The notes under the pieces were generated by a model. That model worked only from the letters and a program-made list of their open reading frames with translations. It made no database searches and was not told the DNA's origin. Shown one piece after another: positions 11,990 through 20,744 of a DNA stretch of 64,000 nucleotides. The DNA is from Notamacropus eugenii (Eukaryota > Chordata > Mammalia > Diprotodontia > Macropodidae): assembly GCF_028372415.1 (NCBI RefSeq), contig NC_092879.1, positions 91,915,741 to 91,979,740 on the forward strand, read 5' to 3'. The position numbers and the translations under genes are program-made. Every line of letters starts with the position of its first letter. Positions within the stretch are counted from its first letter, which is position 1.

Positions 11990-12170
11990 AGGAGAGACTG
12001 ATACCTAGGGGGAGCCAAGAAGGGCTTCCTGTAGGAGGAAGCACTTAAACTATGCTTTGAAGGAAGCTAATATGAATACATTAGGTGATGTCACTGTGGA
12101 GGTGGGGAGAGGGAGATATAGCTAGGAAAGGCTGGGATTGTCATTTCTAAATGTGGCAGGTGAGGACAAG
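11990..12170 (-). mobile_element. Antisense L2 3' region
   Basis: 'aagggcttcctgtaggagg' and 'actatgctttgaaggaagct' are the reverse complement of the L2 block that encodes the C-terminal 'FKSQL...LLQEAF'-like segment. Confidence 0.65.
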
Positions 12171-12180
12171 GTGACTGGGT

Positions 12181-12700
12181 CATTCTGATTGCCCCAGGAA
12201 GGTGGAACTTTGGAAATGCTCAAAGATAAGCTGAATTTGTCCATGGGTCTGTGTTGTTTTACAGTCTAAAGAGTTTCTGAACCCTCCATTGATCATTTTT
12301 CCCAAATGGCCACTCCCTCCACTTCCCCACCTCCTACACCCAGGAAGCCTACTACCTCGGGGGAGAAATAGGAAGGCCTTCTTGTGGCATTGCCACACAG
12401 CTCAGCAGGATGGCACAGAAGGGGAGGAGCACAGAAACTGACTCAGTCATTCCTTGGCAGCACGCTGGACTGCAGCCAGATTTCCTAAAATACAATATCC
12501 AACAAAAGAGCACATATTTCATTTTGTGATGAATATAAAAATTCTCTCAAAACCCAAAATTGGAAGGCTATTGTGGGTGTGGAATATTTTACATGATGAG
12601 CTGAAGGGAATGTCAAGAAGAGGTCAGATGACTTTTGAGGTAACTGTTCCTTAGGGAATCCTTGAATTCTCCTAATTGGTGTGTTTCCATAAGAAGAATA
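12181..12700. other. No recognisable feature
   Basis: Apparently unique sequence before a dinucleotide repeat. Confidence 0.4.
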
Positions 12701-12702
12701 TT

Positions 12703-12765
12703 AAACACACACACACACACACACATGCGCACACACACACACGCACACACACACACGCACACACA
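12703..12765 (+). repeat. (CA)n microsatellite with CG interruptions
   Basis: An uninterrupted CA run is followed by CA blocks separated by 'atgcgc' and 'cgc' steps. Minus-strand cysteine/valine-rich frames across it are artefacts of the repeat. Confidence 0.95.
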
Positions 12766-12769
12766 GCTT

Positions 12770-13430
12770 AATTGCCTCTTCTGAAAGGGTTTCAGAAAGA
12801 AAACAAGCAGCTTTAATGCTTTCCTAGCATTTTTGGCTAATACCAAATAGTACAGTGTCTTAAATATGAAACAAAAACTAGGAGAATATTTCCCTTCCTT
12901 CCATATTTTCTAGCACTGTGCATCAAATACATAGGCCTTTGAAGCTATCAGAGTAGACGAATCAGCTCAGTCAGGCGGCCAGCAAAGTGAGAACGGCAGA
13001 GGGAAAGGGGAAAGGGGGAGTGAGCCCTGAGCTGCCCCAATTCTCTGAAGTCTGGGAAAGATGATGGCGGAAAAGCCAATGAACTCAAGTGGAATCAGAT
13101 AATCAAATAAATATCCCACAAAGGTACAAAACCAAAAATGAACAGCCACCGAACTGAGGGGGAGGGAAGAGCTGGCAGTAAAGGAGATAACCACCAAAGA
13201 GTACCAAGTTAAGAGGATAGGCCAGAGGAACAAAGGGAAGACAAAAGGCCAGGAGAGAAATCCAGGCTTAAAAAGGCATTTTCTCTACGTTGAAGCAGCA
13301 GGAAAAGCAGGTTTCCGTCTATGTGGCAGCTTTCACAAGCCTCCAACGATTTGCCCCTGTGGAGGAAATCAGCTCCTTTCCAAGCTCAGGGCTGGTAGGT
13401 GAAAAGGAAAAATCCCAGGCGATTGTTTGC
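12770..13430. other. No recognisable feature
   Basis: Apparently unique sequence. A purine-rich part lies at 12985-13260. Confidence 0.4.
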
Positions 13431-13640
13431 ACTGCCCCGTATCGCCACCTGCGCGATGAGATTCAATATTGAGTTAGCTCCCGACTACGAATGCTTCATG
13501 TGTTTGGAAACATTTTCATCTTAGTTAATGAGGAGTCTATTTAATCACATTATGCCAGGCAACAGGGCAAACAAAGAGATGCCCTCCCAGCCTGACCCAC
13601 CTGCTTTAGGACTGGCTTTATAAGAAGAGAAATCTGCCAA
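13430..13640. promoter_or_regulatory. Candidate conserved non-coding element
   Basis: Repeat-free stretch with words such as 'ttagttaatgagg' and 'ttaatcacattatgcc', flanked by CpG-containing 'gcgcgatgag'. Conservation is only suspected from its texture; no alignment was possible. Confidence 0.25.
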
Positions 13641-13959
13641 GGAATCCTGCATTATCCTTTAGCACATACTAATAGATCTCTTCTGGAGAGAGAGGAAAGG
13701 CCACAGATGCTGAAGGCTCACGCTTAATCTTTAGGCCGAGGTCAGACAAGTGTTCACCTACCATATGTTGGCTGGTTGCCAGGAGTTGGGCCCTGTCCTG
13801 GGCCATTTCCGGAACAGTACTCCTAAGGCTGGGGTGGCCAACTTGATGATCTCGGTCTGGGGCAAGCTGGGAGGTCCACAGAGGGCTCCCTTTCCATCTC
13901 TGCCCCAATTTGTGGTTATGGGAGATTCAACAGGTTGATTCCCCCTGCCATCTCTGTGC

Positions 13960-14260
13960 CCCATACCTGGAGTGTATTCCTTCATCCCCTCTGCCTCTTT
14001 GAAGCCCTAGCTTCCTTGAAGACTTAACTGATGCCAGCTTCTGATCTCCCCAGTTTGTAGTGCTTTGTTCCCAAAATTTGCTTTGTATTTATTAACTTGT
14101 CTGTTACTTACTTATCAGAATAATGCTGCTGCTCCAAGAGATGCTAAGTTCCCTGAGGACGGGAACTATTTCCCTTCAGTAATATTTATGGCCCCACTAC
14201 CTAGCACAGAATCTAGCACACAGTAGGTACTTTATAAATGCTGGTGATTGACCTGCTTCC
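13960..14260 (+). mobile_element. L2 LINE 3' end
   Basis: 'ttccttgaagacttaactga' is followed by 'gctaagttccctgaggacgg' and the terminus 'cacagtaggtactttataaa', the usual L2 3' order. Confidence 0.75.
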
Positions 14261-14464
14261 CTTGCTTTCAGGAAATAACAACTCTAGCTGAGTTAATTCT
14301 CTCTGCAAAGACAGGGGCCCCAATAGCAAAAGGTGCCTCCTTTCCAGGACTTGACCAACTACATGGTCCTGATCTTTCAAAAGCAAACACAAAACACCAT
14401 AGAAGATACATATGGAAGATAATAAAGGCAATGACATCTCTAGGCCTCTGTAAGACCGAGTTAT

Positions 14465-14640
14465 CTGAGATTTAGAGTTGGAAGAGATTCCAGAAATTTG
14501 TTTGAATTCCATCCCCACCACCTCCACCTCTGCTTTTCGGAGGAGAGGAAGTTAAGGTCCAGAGAAGACACACAGCTAATAAGTAGCAGGACACCCACCT
14601 ATACACTGAGGGCTCTTTCTACTATACTACATACTTTTTT
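14465..14640 (-). mobile_element. Antisense MIR-type SINE
   Basis: 'gatttagagttggaagagat' is followed by 'aggaagttaaggtccagaga', 'acacacagctaataagtagc' and 'cttt ctactatac'. This is the reverse complement of a MIR with its core and tRNA-like head. Confidence 0.65.
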
Positions 14641-14704
14641 AATGTTGACTTGAGGTAAGATACGGTTCTTATATGATATATATGGCCCATATCCATTGAC
14701 TCAT

Positions 14705-14830
14705 GAGTTCATAGAATCAGACACTGAAACCTGAAAGGGATCTTACAAGGTCTCCCAATCCAACTCCTTTTTAGAGAGAACAAAACAGACCCAGAGCTTT
14801 GTGAGCATCTGTGTCACGTCTTAGAATGGA
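14705..14830 (-). mobile_element. Antisense MIR-type fragment
   Basis: 'ttcatagaatcagacactga' followed by 'gggatcttacaaggtctccc' and 'acagacccagagc' resembles the 3' half of an antisense MIR. Confidence 0.5.
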
Positions 14831-14834
14831 CCTG

Positions 14835-15390
14835 AATGTCTGTGTCCAGCATTCACTCCACCCCAAGGAGCTACTGATTATCATATCAGGAGTGTAGAGG
14901 TTGGGTCCTCCAAGGAATGGCTAGCCCAGATTCAATGTACCCTGGAGATCTGCCTCCCCTGAAAACATAGCTTATGAGTTTCCACTGGTGTGTTTACCTT
15001 GAATGATTAACCAAAAGACTAAATCAGTTCAAAGCAAAGGCATTTAGTATGATTACATTTTAAAAAAGTAGCTACAAAACATTTCCCTCATACACCTTCC
15101 ATACTCTCCCACCAACACACCCAGCTACAGTGGAAAAGTGGGCACACAAAGGGAAACAAGTGGCAAAGACATATGTGTAGGGAACATATGTGTAGGCAAA
15201 GACATGTGTAGGGCTCCAGCCCACCTGAGAAGGGCCTACCTTAACAAGAAGAGCAAAGTATCTACCAAAGGGATAGAATTGGCTGTCATCAAGACATGTG
15301 CTCATCAGGTTGTACCTGAAATAAATCAACCCACCCATTCCCCTGTTGTCCAGATCAGCTCATCAGAGACAAAAAATAAGCTGCCTTTGC
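14835..15390. other. Unique 5' flank of the HAL1 element
   Basis: No repeat recognised. A short local direct repeat of 'acatatgtgtaggc' and similar words lies at 15170-15210. Confidence 0.4.
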
Positions 15391-15406
15391 AAAACTGCCC
15401 ACATAG
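15391..15406 (+). repeat. Left 16-bp target-site duplication of HAL1
   Basis: The word aaaactgcccacatag is repeated exactly at 18289-18304 after the poly(A) tail. The leading AAAA fits a TTTT/A endonuclease site. Confidence 0.95.
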
Positions 15407-15499
15407 CCACAACCCATAGAATGGCTACAGGGAAGTAACTCACGGCGAATTCCGCACCCAGAGGCCACAGAACATTGGAGCGAGGGAGATTTCTGTTCC

Positions 15500-15663
15500 A
15501 GAGAGACCTGCAAACCTCTCGCGGGGGGTCCTTCGCACTGCGGACTGGGCGCCGGGACTGGGAGCTGAGTGCAGCCCTGCCGCGGCCGCGGCACCGAGAG
15601 GAAAAGATCCGAGCAGGCTTCACAGACAGGATCTCCAGCGGCCACGCGGGTCCCTCCACCCAC
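15500..15663 (+). repeat. HAL1 5' UTR tandem unit 1
   Basis: Starts at 'agagagacctgcaaacctct' and runs through 'caccgagag', 'gagcaggcttca' and 'ggatctccagcggcc' to 'tccctccacccacag'. The same word order restarts 164 bp downstream. Confidence 0.85.
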
Positions 15664-15822
15664 AGAGGGATCTGCAAACCTCTCGCAAAAGGTCCGTCGC
15701 GCTGCAGACACAAAGCCCAGCCCAGACCTGCTGCGGCCACGGCTGTGGCACCGAGAGAAACAGATCCAAGCAGGCTTCAGGGACTGGATCTCCAGCGGCC
15801 GCACAAGTCCCTCCACCCACAG
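15664..15822 (+). repeat. HAL1 5' UTR tandem unit 2
   Basis: Starts at 'agagggatctgcaaacctct' and repeats the unit 1 word order with small indels, ending again in 'tccctccacccacag'. The period is 164 bp at the start and 157 bp at the end. Confidence 0.85.
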
Positions 15823-16197
15823 GTGACAGGGGTGGGTGAGAGAGTCTCTTTGGCGGGTCGAGAGGGGAGTGGGGTGCCCCCATAATTCAGGCCCCCCCCC
15901 CGGGAGGTAGAAGCTGAGAGGCGGCTGCAGACAGGGGCTCCCCAAGCGGGCGGGAGCTTGAATCCATTGCGGAAGGTCTGCGCATAAACCCCCTGAGGGA
16001 ACTGAGCCTGAGAGGTGGCCCTGCCCCGATCTCAGCACCAGATCATAATCTCATACTGAATAGCAGCCCTGCCCCCGCCAAAAGCCCTGAGGCTGGAAGC
16101 AGCATTTGAATCTCAGACCACAAACACGGGCTGGGAGGATCAGGAGGTGAGGTGGGTGTGAGGAAAATATTCAGAGGTCAAGTCACTGGCTGGGAAA

Positions 16198-17286
16198 ATG
16201 CCCAGAAAAGGGAAAAGAAATAAGACTATAGAAGGTTACTTTCTTGGCGAACAGGCATTTCCTCCCTTCCTTTCTGATGAGGAAGAACAATGCTTACCAT
16301 CAGGCAAAGACACAGAAATCAAGGCTTCTGTGTCCCAGCCCACCCAATGGGCTCAGGCCATGGAAGAGCTCAAAAAGAATTTTGAAAATCAAGTTAGAGA
16401 GGTGGAGGAAAAGCTGGGAAGAGAAATGAGAGACATGAAGTCAAAGCATGAACAGCAGATCAGCTCCCTCCTAAGGGAGACCCAAAAAAATGTTGAAGAA
16501 ATTAACACCTTAAAAACTAGCCTAACTCAATTGGCAAAAGAGGTTCAAAAAGCCAATGAGGAGAAGAATGCTTTCAAAAGCAGAATTAGCCAAATGGAAA
16601 AGGAGATTCAAAAGCTCACTGAAGAAAATAGTTCTTTCAAAATTAGAATGGCACAGATGGAGGCTAATGACTTTATGCAAAACCAAGAAATCACAGAACA
16701 AAGAGAGAAGAATGGAAAAATGGAAGATAATGTGAAATATCTCATTGGAAAAACAACAGACCTGGAAAATAGATCCAGGAGAGACAATTTAAAAATTATG
16801 GGACTACCTGAAAGCCATGATCAAAAGAAGAGCCTAGACATCATCCTTCATGAAATTATCAAGGAAAACTGCCCTGAGATTCTAGAACCAGAGGGCAAAA
16901 TAAATATTCAAGGAATCCACAGAACACCGCCTGAAAGAGATCCAAAAAGAGAAACTCCTAGGAACATTGTGGCCAAATTCCAGAGTTCCCAGGTCAAGGA
17001 GAAAATACTGCAGGCAGCTAGAAAGAAACAATTCAAGTATTGTGGAAATACAATCAGGATAACACAAGATCTAGCAGCCTCTACATTAAGGGATCGAAGG
17101 GCATGGAACAGTATATTCCAGAAGTCAAAGGAACTAGGATTAAAACCAAGAATCACCTACCCAGCAAAACTGACTATAATACTTCAGGGGAAAAAATGGT
17201 CTTTCAATGAAATAGAGGATTTTCAAGTATTCTTGATGAAAAGACCAGAGCTGAAAAGAAAATTTGACTTTCAAACACAAGAATGA
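16198..17286 (+). CDS. L1-type ORF1 protein of HAL1 (intact, 362 aa)
   Basis: It encodes an L1-clade ORF1p, a trimeric RNA-binding and nucleic-acid chaperone protein that packages the element's RNA in the cytoplasm. Residues 1-10 are strongly basic (MPRKGKRNKT). Residues 24-40 are acidic. About residues 51-185 form a long coiled coil with heptad leucines and methionines. The RRM begins at the hallmark ENRSRRDNLKIMGLPE (190-205). The C-terminal domain keeps PRNIVAKF (254-261), KEKILQAARKK (267-277), ITQDLAASTLRDRRAW (288-303) and YPAKL (321-325). All usual ORF1p blocks are present and the length is normal. The ATG is the first codon of the conserved basic start, with A at -3. No ORF2 follows. 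Residues 8-15 (NKTIEGYF) resemble a degenerate PCNA-binding box. It could act on its own RNA or assist SINE and L1 RNAs in trans. Confidence 0.95.
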   Translation: MPRKGKRNKTIEGYFLGEQAFPPFLSDEEEQCLPSGKDTEIKASVSQPTQWAQAMEELKKNFENQVREVEEKLGREMRDMKSKHEQQISSLLRETQKNVEEINTLKTSLTQLAKEVQKANEEKNAFKSRISQMEKEIQKLTEENSSFKIRMAQMEANDFMQNQEITEQREKNGKMEDNVKYLIGKTTDLENRSRRDNLKIMGLPESHDQKKSLDIILHEIIKENCPEILEPEGKINIQGIHRTPPERDPKRETPRNIVAKFQSSQVKEKILQAARKKQFKYCGNTIRITQDLAASTLRDRRAWNSIFQKSKELGLKPRITYPAKLTIILQGKKWSFNEIEDFQVFLMKRPELKRKFDFQTQE

Positions 17287-17729
17287 AGAGAACCATGAAA
17301 AGGTGAACAGCAAAGTGAAGTCATAAGGGACTTACTAAAGCTGAACTGTTTACATTCCTACATAGAAAGACAATATTTGTAACTCTTGAAACATTTCAGT
17401 ATCTGGGTACTGGGTGGGATTACACATGCACACACGCTCACATACATAGAGACAGAGTGCACAGAGTGAATTGAATAGGTTGGGATCATATCTTTAAAAC
17501 AAAATGAAATCAAGCAGTGAGAGAGAAATATATTGGGAAGAGAAAGGGAGAAATTGAATGGGGCAAATTATCTCTCATAAAAGAGGCAATCAAAAGACTC
17601 ATTAGTGGAGGGATAAAGAGGGGAGGTGAGAGAAAAACATGAAGTCTACTCTCATCACATTCCACTAAAGAAAAGAATAAAGTGCACACTCATTTTGGTA
17701 GGAAAACCTATCTCACAATACAGGAAAGT

Positions 17730-17760
17730 GGGGGATAAGGGGACAAGCAGGGTGGGGGGG
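17730..17760 (+). other. Potential G-quadruplex in HAL1 3' region
   Basis: Four G-tracts (5, 4, 3 and 7 G) are separated by loops of 4, 7 and 1 bases, meeting the standard G3+N1-7 rule. Confidence 0.7.
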
Positions 17761-17963
17761 ATGATAGAAGGCAGGGCATGAGGAGGAGAGTGCAATTCGA
17801 GGTCGACACTCATGGGGAGGGATAGGATCAAAAGAGAATAGAAGTAATGGGGGACAGGATAGGATGGAGGGAAATATAGTTAGTCCTATACAACACAACT
17901 ATTATGGAAGTCATTTGCAAAACTACACAGATATGGCCTATATTGAATTGCTTGCCTTCCAAA

Positions 17964-17985
17964 GGGAAGGGGTGGGGAGGGAGGG
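17964..17985 (+). other. Potential G-quadruplex conserved with copy at 54517
   Basis: Five G-tracts with loops of one or two bases (ggg aa gggg t gggg a ggg a ggg). The aligned part of the truncated copy at 54517-54534 also keeps four tracts. Confidence 0.7.
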
Positions 17986-18186
17986 AGGAAGAGAAGTTGG
18001 AACTCAAAGTGTTAGGATCAACTGTCGAGTAATGTTCTTGCCACTAGGAAATAAGAAAAACAGGTAAAGGGGTATAGAAAGCTATCTGCCCCTACAGGAC
18101 AAAAGAGAAGATGGAGACAAGGGCAGAGAGGGATGATAGAAGAGAGAGCAGATTGGTCATAGGGGCAATTAGAATGCTTGGTGTTT

Positions 18187-18209
18187 GGGGGGGGAGGGGA
18201 TAAAAGGGG
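18187..18209 (+). other. Potential G-quadruplex near HAL1 3' end
   Basis: An eight-G run, an A, four G, 'ataaaa' and four G lie just upstream of the conserved terminal block 'gagaaaatttgtaac'. Confidence 0.6.
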
Positions 18210-18256
18210 AGAAAATTTGTAACCCAAAATTTTGTGAAAATGAATGTTAAAAGTTA

Positions 18257-18266
18257 AATAAATAAA
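18257..18266 (+). terminator. HAL1 polyadenylation signals (two overlapping AATAAA)
   Basis: AATAAA occurs at 18257-18262 and 18261-18266, followed within about 20 bases by the poly(A) tail. Confidence 0.8.
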
Positions 18267-18288
18267 TTTAATAATAAAAAAAAAAAAA

Positions 18289-18304
18289 AAAACTGCCCAC
18301 ATAG
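18289..18304 (+). repeat. Right 16-bp target-site duplication of HAL1
   Basis: Exact copy of 15391-15406. Its leading As cannot be separated from the tail. Confidence 0.95.
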
Positions 18305-19225
18305 AGAAACAGAATTATTCCTCGATGGACCCAGAAGACATGCTTGTGACTGGGGGGAGGGGAGGCATATTGTGATTGGCTGAGTATGACCCACCATATA
18401 CCTGTTGTCAGAAGTGTCAATACTGAAGCCAGACAATTTGTGAGGCATTCAGGCCAGCGAATCTGCCTTCCAAGCACCTCTCCTGCCAGCTAGCCAATGC
18501 GCTCAGGAACCAGCTGAGGTATCAGCTTCTTATCCTGGGTTAAAACCACTTCAGAAATGGTCTAGGCCCACATCTCCAAGAAGTAGTACTTCCACAGGTC
18601 TGGCTCATTTGAGTCCCTGTATCTCTATGCTCTGATTATTATCCATGTCCACATGACATTATCATTGCGAAGCAGTTGGCAACCACTAATTAAGTCTCCT
18701 AACTCTCCTGGAGATACTTTCCTAATAAAATGAACCCACATGCAGGAGCCCCCTCCCAGCCCTGGACTGTGGAGCAGGCCAAGTCAGCCAGGGACACTTC
18801 CTGCCCCCTTCTTTCAATGACTCTCTCTTGCCCCCCTCAGGACCCTCTCCCCTAGTTGGGGAGTCCTTTCTGGATCTAAACCGCAACCACCACATCCTCC
18901 CAATCTCTTCCTTCCACCCCCACATTCACTACCCTTTGCCAGTGTGTTAGCTAGTGAATACGATCCACATCCCGCCCCCATCCCCCAACCTCAGATAATG
19001 CCAAGTCTTAAAAGTCAAATGAGTAAGAGCTGTTTGTGAGAAGACATTCCAGGCATGGTGGCAGGCTACTGAGGGAAGAACTTTTGATCAGAGGGGTCTT
19101 TTCAGTGCCCTTCAGATCATACTGCACAGATGCCTACCAGAGCCAGATAGAGGTATTTTGCACCAATGAGACTGCAGGAATAAGGAGATAACAGCGAAAT
19201 CCAACTCACTGCTTGGGGGAAGGAG
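18305..19225. other. No recognisable feature
   Basis: Unique 3' flank of the HAL1, with a C-rich part at 18750-18990. Confidence 0.4.
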
Positions 19226-19229
19226 GAAC

Positions 19230-19392
19230 ATTAGCACAGACATAAAGTGCACAAAGCATTTCCCTCACAGGAACCCCATGAAGTAAAGACTTCAAGTATC
19301 ATTATCTCCATTTTACAGATGAAGAAACTGAGGACCAGAAAACAGCTGTGTCAGAGCCAGGATCTGAGGCCAGGTTTCCTCCCTTGCCAGGG
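19230..19392 (-). mobile_element. Antisense MIR
   Basis: 'cacaaagcatttccctcaca', 'attatctccattttacagat', 'gaagaaactgaggaccagaa' and 'cagagccaggatctgaggcc' are classic antisense MIR words. Confidence 0.8.
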
Positions 19393-19519
19393 ACCTGTAT
19401 GCTTCTCAGAATAGGATTTCTAGCTTGAGGTCTCAGCATTCCCAAACTGTTCTAGAGTAAGCCTATTTGCAACCTCTCCTAATCCTGCAGATGCACATAT
19501 TTGTCACAAAAAATGCAGG

Positions 19520-19725
19520 AGGGGCAGAGCAATACAGAATTTGAAGTTGAAAGCCCTGAGTTCAAATGGTGGTTATGCCACTCACTGGCTCTGTGAATGG
19601 TCAAGTATTTCATTTCTTGGGCCTCGGTTTCCTCATCATCTGTAAAATGATGGCTCTAGACTGGACGACATCTCAGGTCCTCTCCAGCTCAAAACTGATG
19701 GTGTCAGGATACTACAATAAAGGAG
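19520..19725 (+). mobile_element. MIR/THER1-type SINE
   Basis: 'cctgagttcaaatggtggtt' supplies the B-box-like part, followed by 'ggcctcggtttcctcatcat', 'ctgtaaaatgatggctctag' and 'tctcaggtcctctccagctc'. Confidence 0.8.
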
Positions 19726-19909
19726 AGCACAGGGCAACCAGGCTAGTAGTACCCACACATACAAGGGCCCACTTGCCCGCTGCCTGGCCTGGGTGCTCCT
19801 CCTTCCTGGCTCCAGCACTCATGGTCCCTCAGCCTCAGCAGTAAGAGACAGAGTAGATCAGTGGCCACTCAGGTGGCTAGTTCTAAAACAACCTGCTCCC
19901 ATCCCCAAA

Positions 19910-20098
19910 GTATTTGAAAATTAACAAAGTGTTTGCCTCTGACAATCCTATGATACTGCTGTCCCCATTTTCCATCTGAGAAAACTGAGGTTCAGTGAAG
20001 TGAAGGAATTTGCTCCAGCTGACATGGCTAAGAAATGGCTAGGAAGGGTCCATGGTAGGCCTCAAATCCTGACCTTCCAGTTCTGGGTCTATTGATAT
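19910..20098 (-). mobile_element. Antisense MIR
   Basis: 'ttaacaaagtgtttgcctct', 'ccccattttccatctgagaa' and 'aactgaggttcagtgaagtg' are followed by 'ctcaaatcctgaccttccag'. Confidence 0.75.
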
Positions 20099-20214
20099 TT
20101 GCAGCTCAAGATTGAAGATATGATGTCTTCTCCACACTACATCATACCCACTGACGAGTCAGGAGCTCCAGCTACCAGGTATCAGAGGTACAGGTGGTCT
20201 ATAAAACAAGTAGC

Positions 20215-20300
20215 CCCCCAAATCAGTGTGGTACAGCAGAAAGAAGGCCAGATTGGTAAACCTGGGTTCCAATCCCTCTGTTTGCCCCCAACTTACCACC
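20215..20300 (+). mobile_element. MIR 5' part
   Basis: 'cccaaatcagtgtggtacag' and 'cctgggttccaatccctctg' match the tRNA-derived head of a MIR. Confidence 0.5.
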
Positions 20301-20449
20301 AAAATCTATTTTGGGCCTAAATTCATAATCATATGAAAAAGTTGGTCTGTCCTCTCAGCCAAGACATAGGGGCAACTACAGGGCACACTTCAGTAGCATG
20401 GGAAGTTCTTACCCTTTGCCACATTCCTTCCTGGTAGGCTTCTGTTCAT

Positions 20450-20515
20450 ATGATACTCAGAAAACAGAATGCAAACTCCTTGAGGGTAGGAACTATTTCT
20501 TTTTGACCTTTTATC
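20450..20515 (+). mobile_element. L2 3' UTR fragment
   Basis: 'gcaaactccttgagggtagg' followed by 'aactatttctttttgacc' is the usual L2 3' wording. Confidence 0.55.
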
Positions 20516-20665
20516 TCAGCAGAGAAGCTGAGCTAGAGAGGTTAGAGGGGAAGCACTAGGGGAGCGAGAGGACCTTAAGGTAGGAGGGTAAAGAGAGGGG
20601 GGCACAGGAGCCCTGAAGCCCACTTCTGCCTAGGGCATATCCTGCCCTAGACCTATGTGCTATAC

Positions 20666-20736
20666 CAGAGGTGAGTAATAAGTTTGGCTTCAGTCAAAGG
20701 GCTGCACTTGAGGACCTAGAGGGTTCCCCACCCCTG
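20666..20736. mobile_element. Short hAT MITE derivative (71 bp)
   Basis: It starts CAGAGGTG and ends TTCCCCACCCCTG. It keeps mainly the 3' arm ('cagtcaaagggctgcacttg') of the family at 8010. Flanks tgctatac (20658-20665) and ggatatac (20737-20744) match at 6 of 8 positions. It is an internal-deletion form. Confidence 0.75.
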
Positions 20737-20744
20737 GGATATAC

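Larger units (their letters stand above)
15410..16197 (+). promoter_or_regulatory. HAL1 5' UTR, internal promoter region
   Basis: This is the most CpG- and GC-rich segment of the window. L1-type elements transcribe from an internal promoter in this position, so it probably contains the start of the HAL1 RNA. Minus-strand frames of up to 227 codons here (15355-16038) reflect GC richness and have no recognised protein features. CpG density suggests DNA methylation controls it. Confidence 0.7.
17287..18271 (+). other. HAL1 3' region (no ORF2), G-rich
   Basis: About 1 kb lies between the ORF1 stop and the tail, far too short for the usual ORF2 of roughly 3.8 kb. No reverse transcriptase or endonuclease motif is seen in any frame. 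The plus strand is purine-rich and holds several runs able to form G-quadruplexes. Its last 350 bp match the truncated relative at 54486-54840. Confidence 0.85.
15407..18288 (+). mobile_element. Full-length half-L1 (HAL1-type) retrotransposon
   Basis: This 2.9-kb non-LTR element is bounded by a perfect 16-bp target-site duplication. In order it has a CpG-rich 5' UTR with two tandem units (15500-15822), an intact L1-type ORF1 (16198-17286), about 1 kb of G-rich 3' sequence without ORF2, AATAAA signals near 18257 and a poly(A) tail. Since the duplication brackets the unit exactly, ORF2 was absent from the copied RNA rather than lost later. Half-LINEs encoding only ORF1 are known from mammals, including marsupials. 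They must borrow L1 endonuclease and reverse transcriptase. The intact ORF and identical duplications suggest a recent insertion. The alternative is a one-off internally deleted L1, but a related 3' end at 54486 shows the tail belongs to a family. Confidence 0.93.

Noticed and set aside
12613..12846. Cysteine/valine-rich 77-codon minus-strand frame
   Set aside because: It is a translation of the (CA)n microsatellite.
15355..16038. 227-codon minus-strand open frame
   Set aside because: It lies antisense to the GC-rich HAL1 5' UTR and owes its length to low stop-codon frequency there. No domain is seen.
16882..17156. Minus-strand frames inside ORF1
   Set aside because: They are shadows of the real L1-type ORF1 on the plus strand.
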